DNA of 59,268 nucleotides from Megamonas sp. UBA1796 (GTDB lineage: Bacteria; Bacillota; Negativicutes; Selenomonadales; Selenomonadaceae): positions 1 through 59,268 of the forward strand of contig DCFU01000047.1 in the NCBI GenBank assembly GCA_002319795.1, read 5' to 3'. How positions within the stretch are numbered: the stretch's first letter is position 1; every line of letters starts with the position of its first letter. The notes under the pieces were generated by a model. It was not told the DNA's origin and did not search any database. It worked only from the letters and a program-made list of their open reading frames with translations. Shown piece by piece: positions 59,140 through 59,268 of the stretch. A program made the translations under genes and the position numbers.

Positions 59140-59268
59140 GGAAGGCAATATGGCAACGTTTGGCGCGTGTAGGTTCATCCCTGCTTTGCCAGCGGACACG
59201 ATGATATTTAGGCTATTTTATGATATATATTCCCGTAATGTGTATACTAGTAGAACGTTCACTAATTA
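59140..59268 (+). promoter_or_regulatory. Intergenic end of window with a possible promoter
   Basis: A TATACT (59243-59248) and a GAACGTTC palindrome (59253-59260) suggest the control region of a gene beginning after the window. No coding sequence is visible. Confidence 0.35.

Noticed and set aside
1..59268. CRISPR arrays, insertion sequences, phage or toxin-antitoxin genes
   Set aside because: I looked for spaced identical repeats, transposases, integrases and small paired genes on both strands and saw none.

Overview
The window looks like a chromosomal stretch of an anaerobic, fermentative Bacillota bacterium, most likely a Negativicutes (Selenomonas/Mitsuokella/Megamonas-like). This placement is inferred from strong AGGAGG-type ribosome sites, frequent TTG/GTG starts, extended -10 promoters, methylaspartate-pathway and Na+-decarboxylase genes, and moderate base composition. 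No marker gene fixes the genus. There is no phage, insertion sequence, integrase or CRISPR array. The window is a chain of small catabolic modules, nearly all with their own local regulator.

Layout: (1) 1-5100, end of a glutamate-fermentation (3-methylaspartate) operon: methylaspartate ammonia-lyase, a P-loop protein of unknown role, then citDEFC, which in this setting should encode citramalate lyase rather than citrate lyase. (2) 5139-7895, a DUF3100 membrane pair divergent from an M20 amidohydrolase. (3) 8068-11640, AraC regulator, MFS transporter and a YiaK-like reductase. (4) 11878-18893, LacI regulator and an operon of zinc alcohol dehydrogenase, MFS transporter, old-yellow-enzyme and FAD reductase, with a 46-bp perfect palindrome as operator. 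(5) 19161-28081, PucR regulator, hydantoin racemase-like protein, OPT transporter, S-Me-THD/DUF917, DUF1177, a protein I do not recognise, AroM and an M18 aminopeptidase: the best candidate for an undescribed pathway. (6) 28401-32862, D-threonate operon (DeoR, four-carbon sugar-acid kinase, PdxA2, GntP). (7) 33006-41000, GlnK/GlnL-like two-component system divergent from a DASS transporter and aspartase; then an OadB-like Na+ pump subunit with a 50-residue OadG-like partner and two near-identical hotdog thioesterases.

(8) 41284-44279, orphan YesN-like response regulator, small membrane protein, unknown Ser/Thr/Asp-rich protein, uracil-DNA glycosylase. (9) 44490-50418, GntR regulator, remnant of a transporter gene, MHS transporter, ManD/RspA, RspB-like dehydrogenase and SDR: a sugar-acid module. 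(10) 50722-53650, polar amino acid ABC transporter behind an attenuator-like leader. (11) tRNA-Gln(CUG). (12) 54027-56148, YheO/DauR-type regulator and hydantoinase/dihydropyrimidinase. (13) 56789-59139, AraC regulator and a GH105/GH88-type glycosidase.

How it fits together: the cell appears to live on amino acids, organic acids and sugar acids. Glutamate goes to mesaconate, citramalate, acetate and pyruvate; aspartate goes to fumarate; threonate and hexonates are taken up and oxidised; hydantoin-like or peptide-derived compounds are handled by two separate modules. Regulatory DNA is unusually legible: palindromic or repeated operators, a match to the Bacillus GlnL box, four DnaA boxes in 71 bp, and several promoters followed at once by terminator hairpins.
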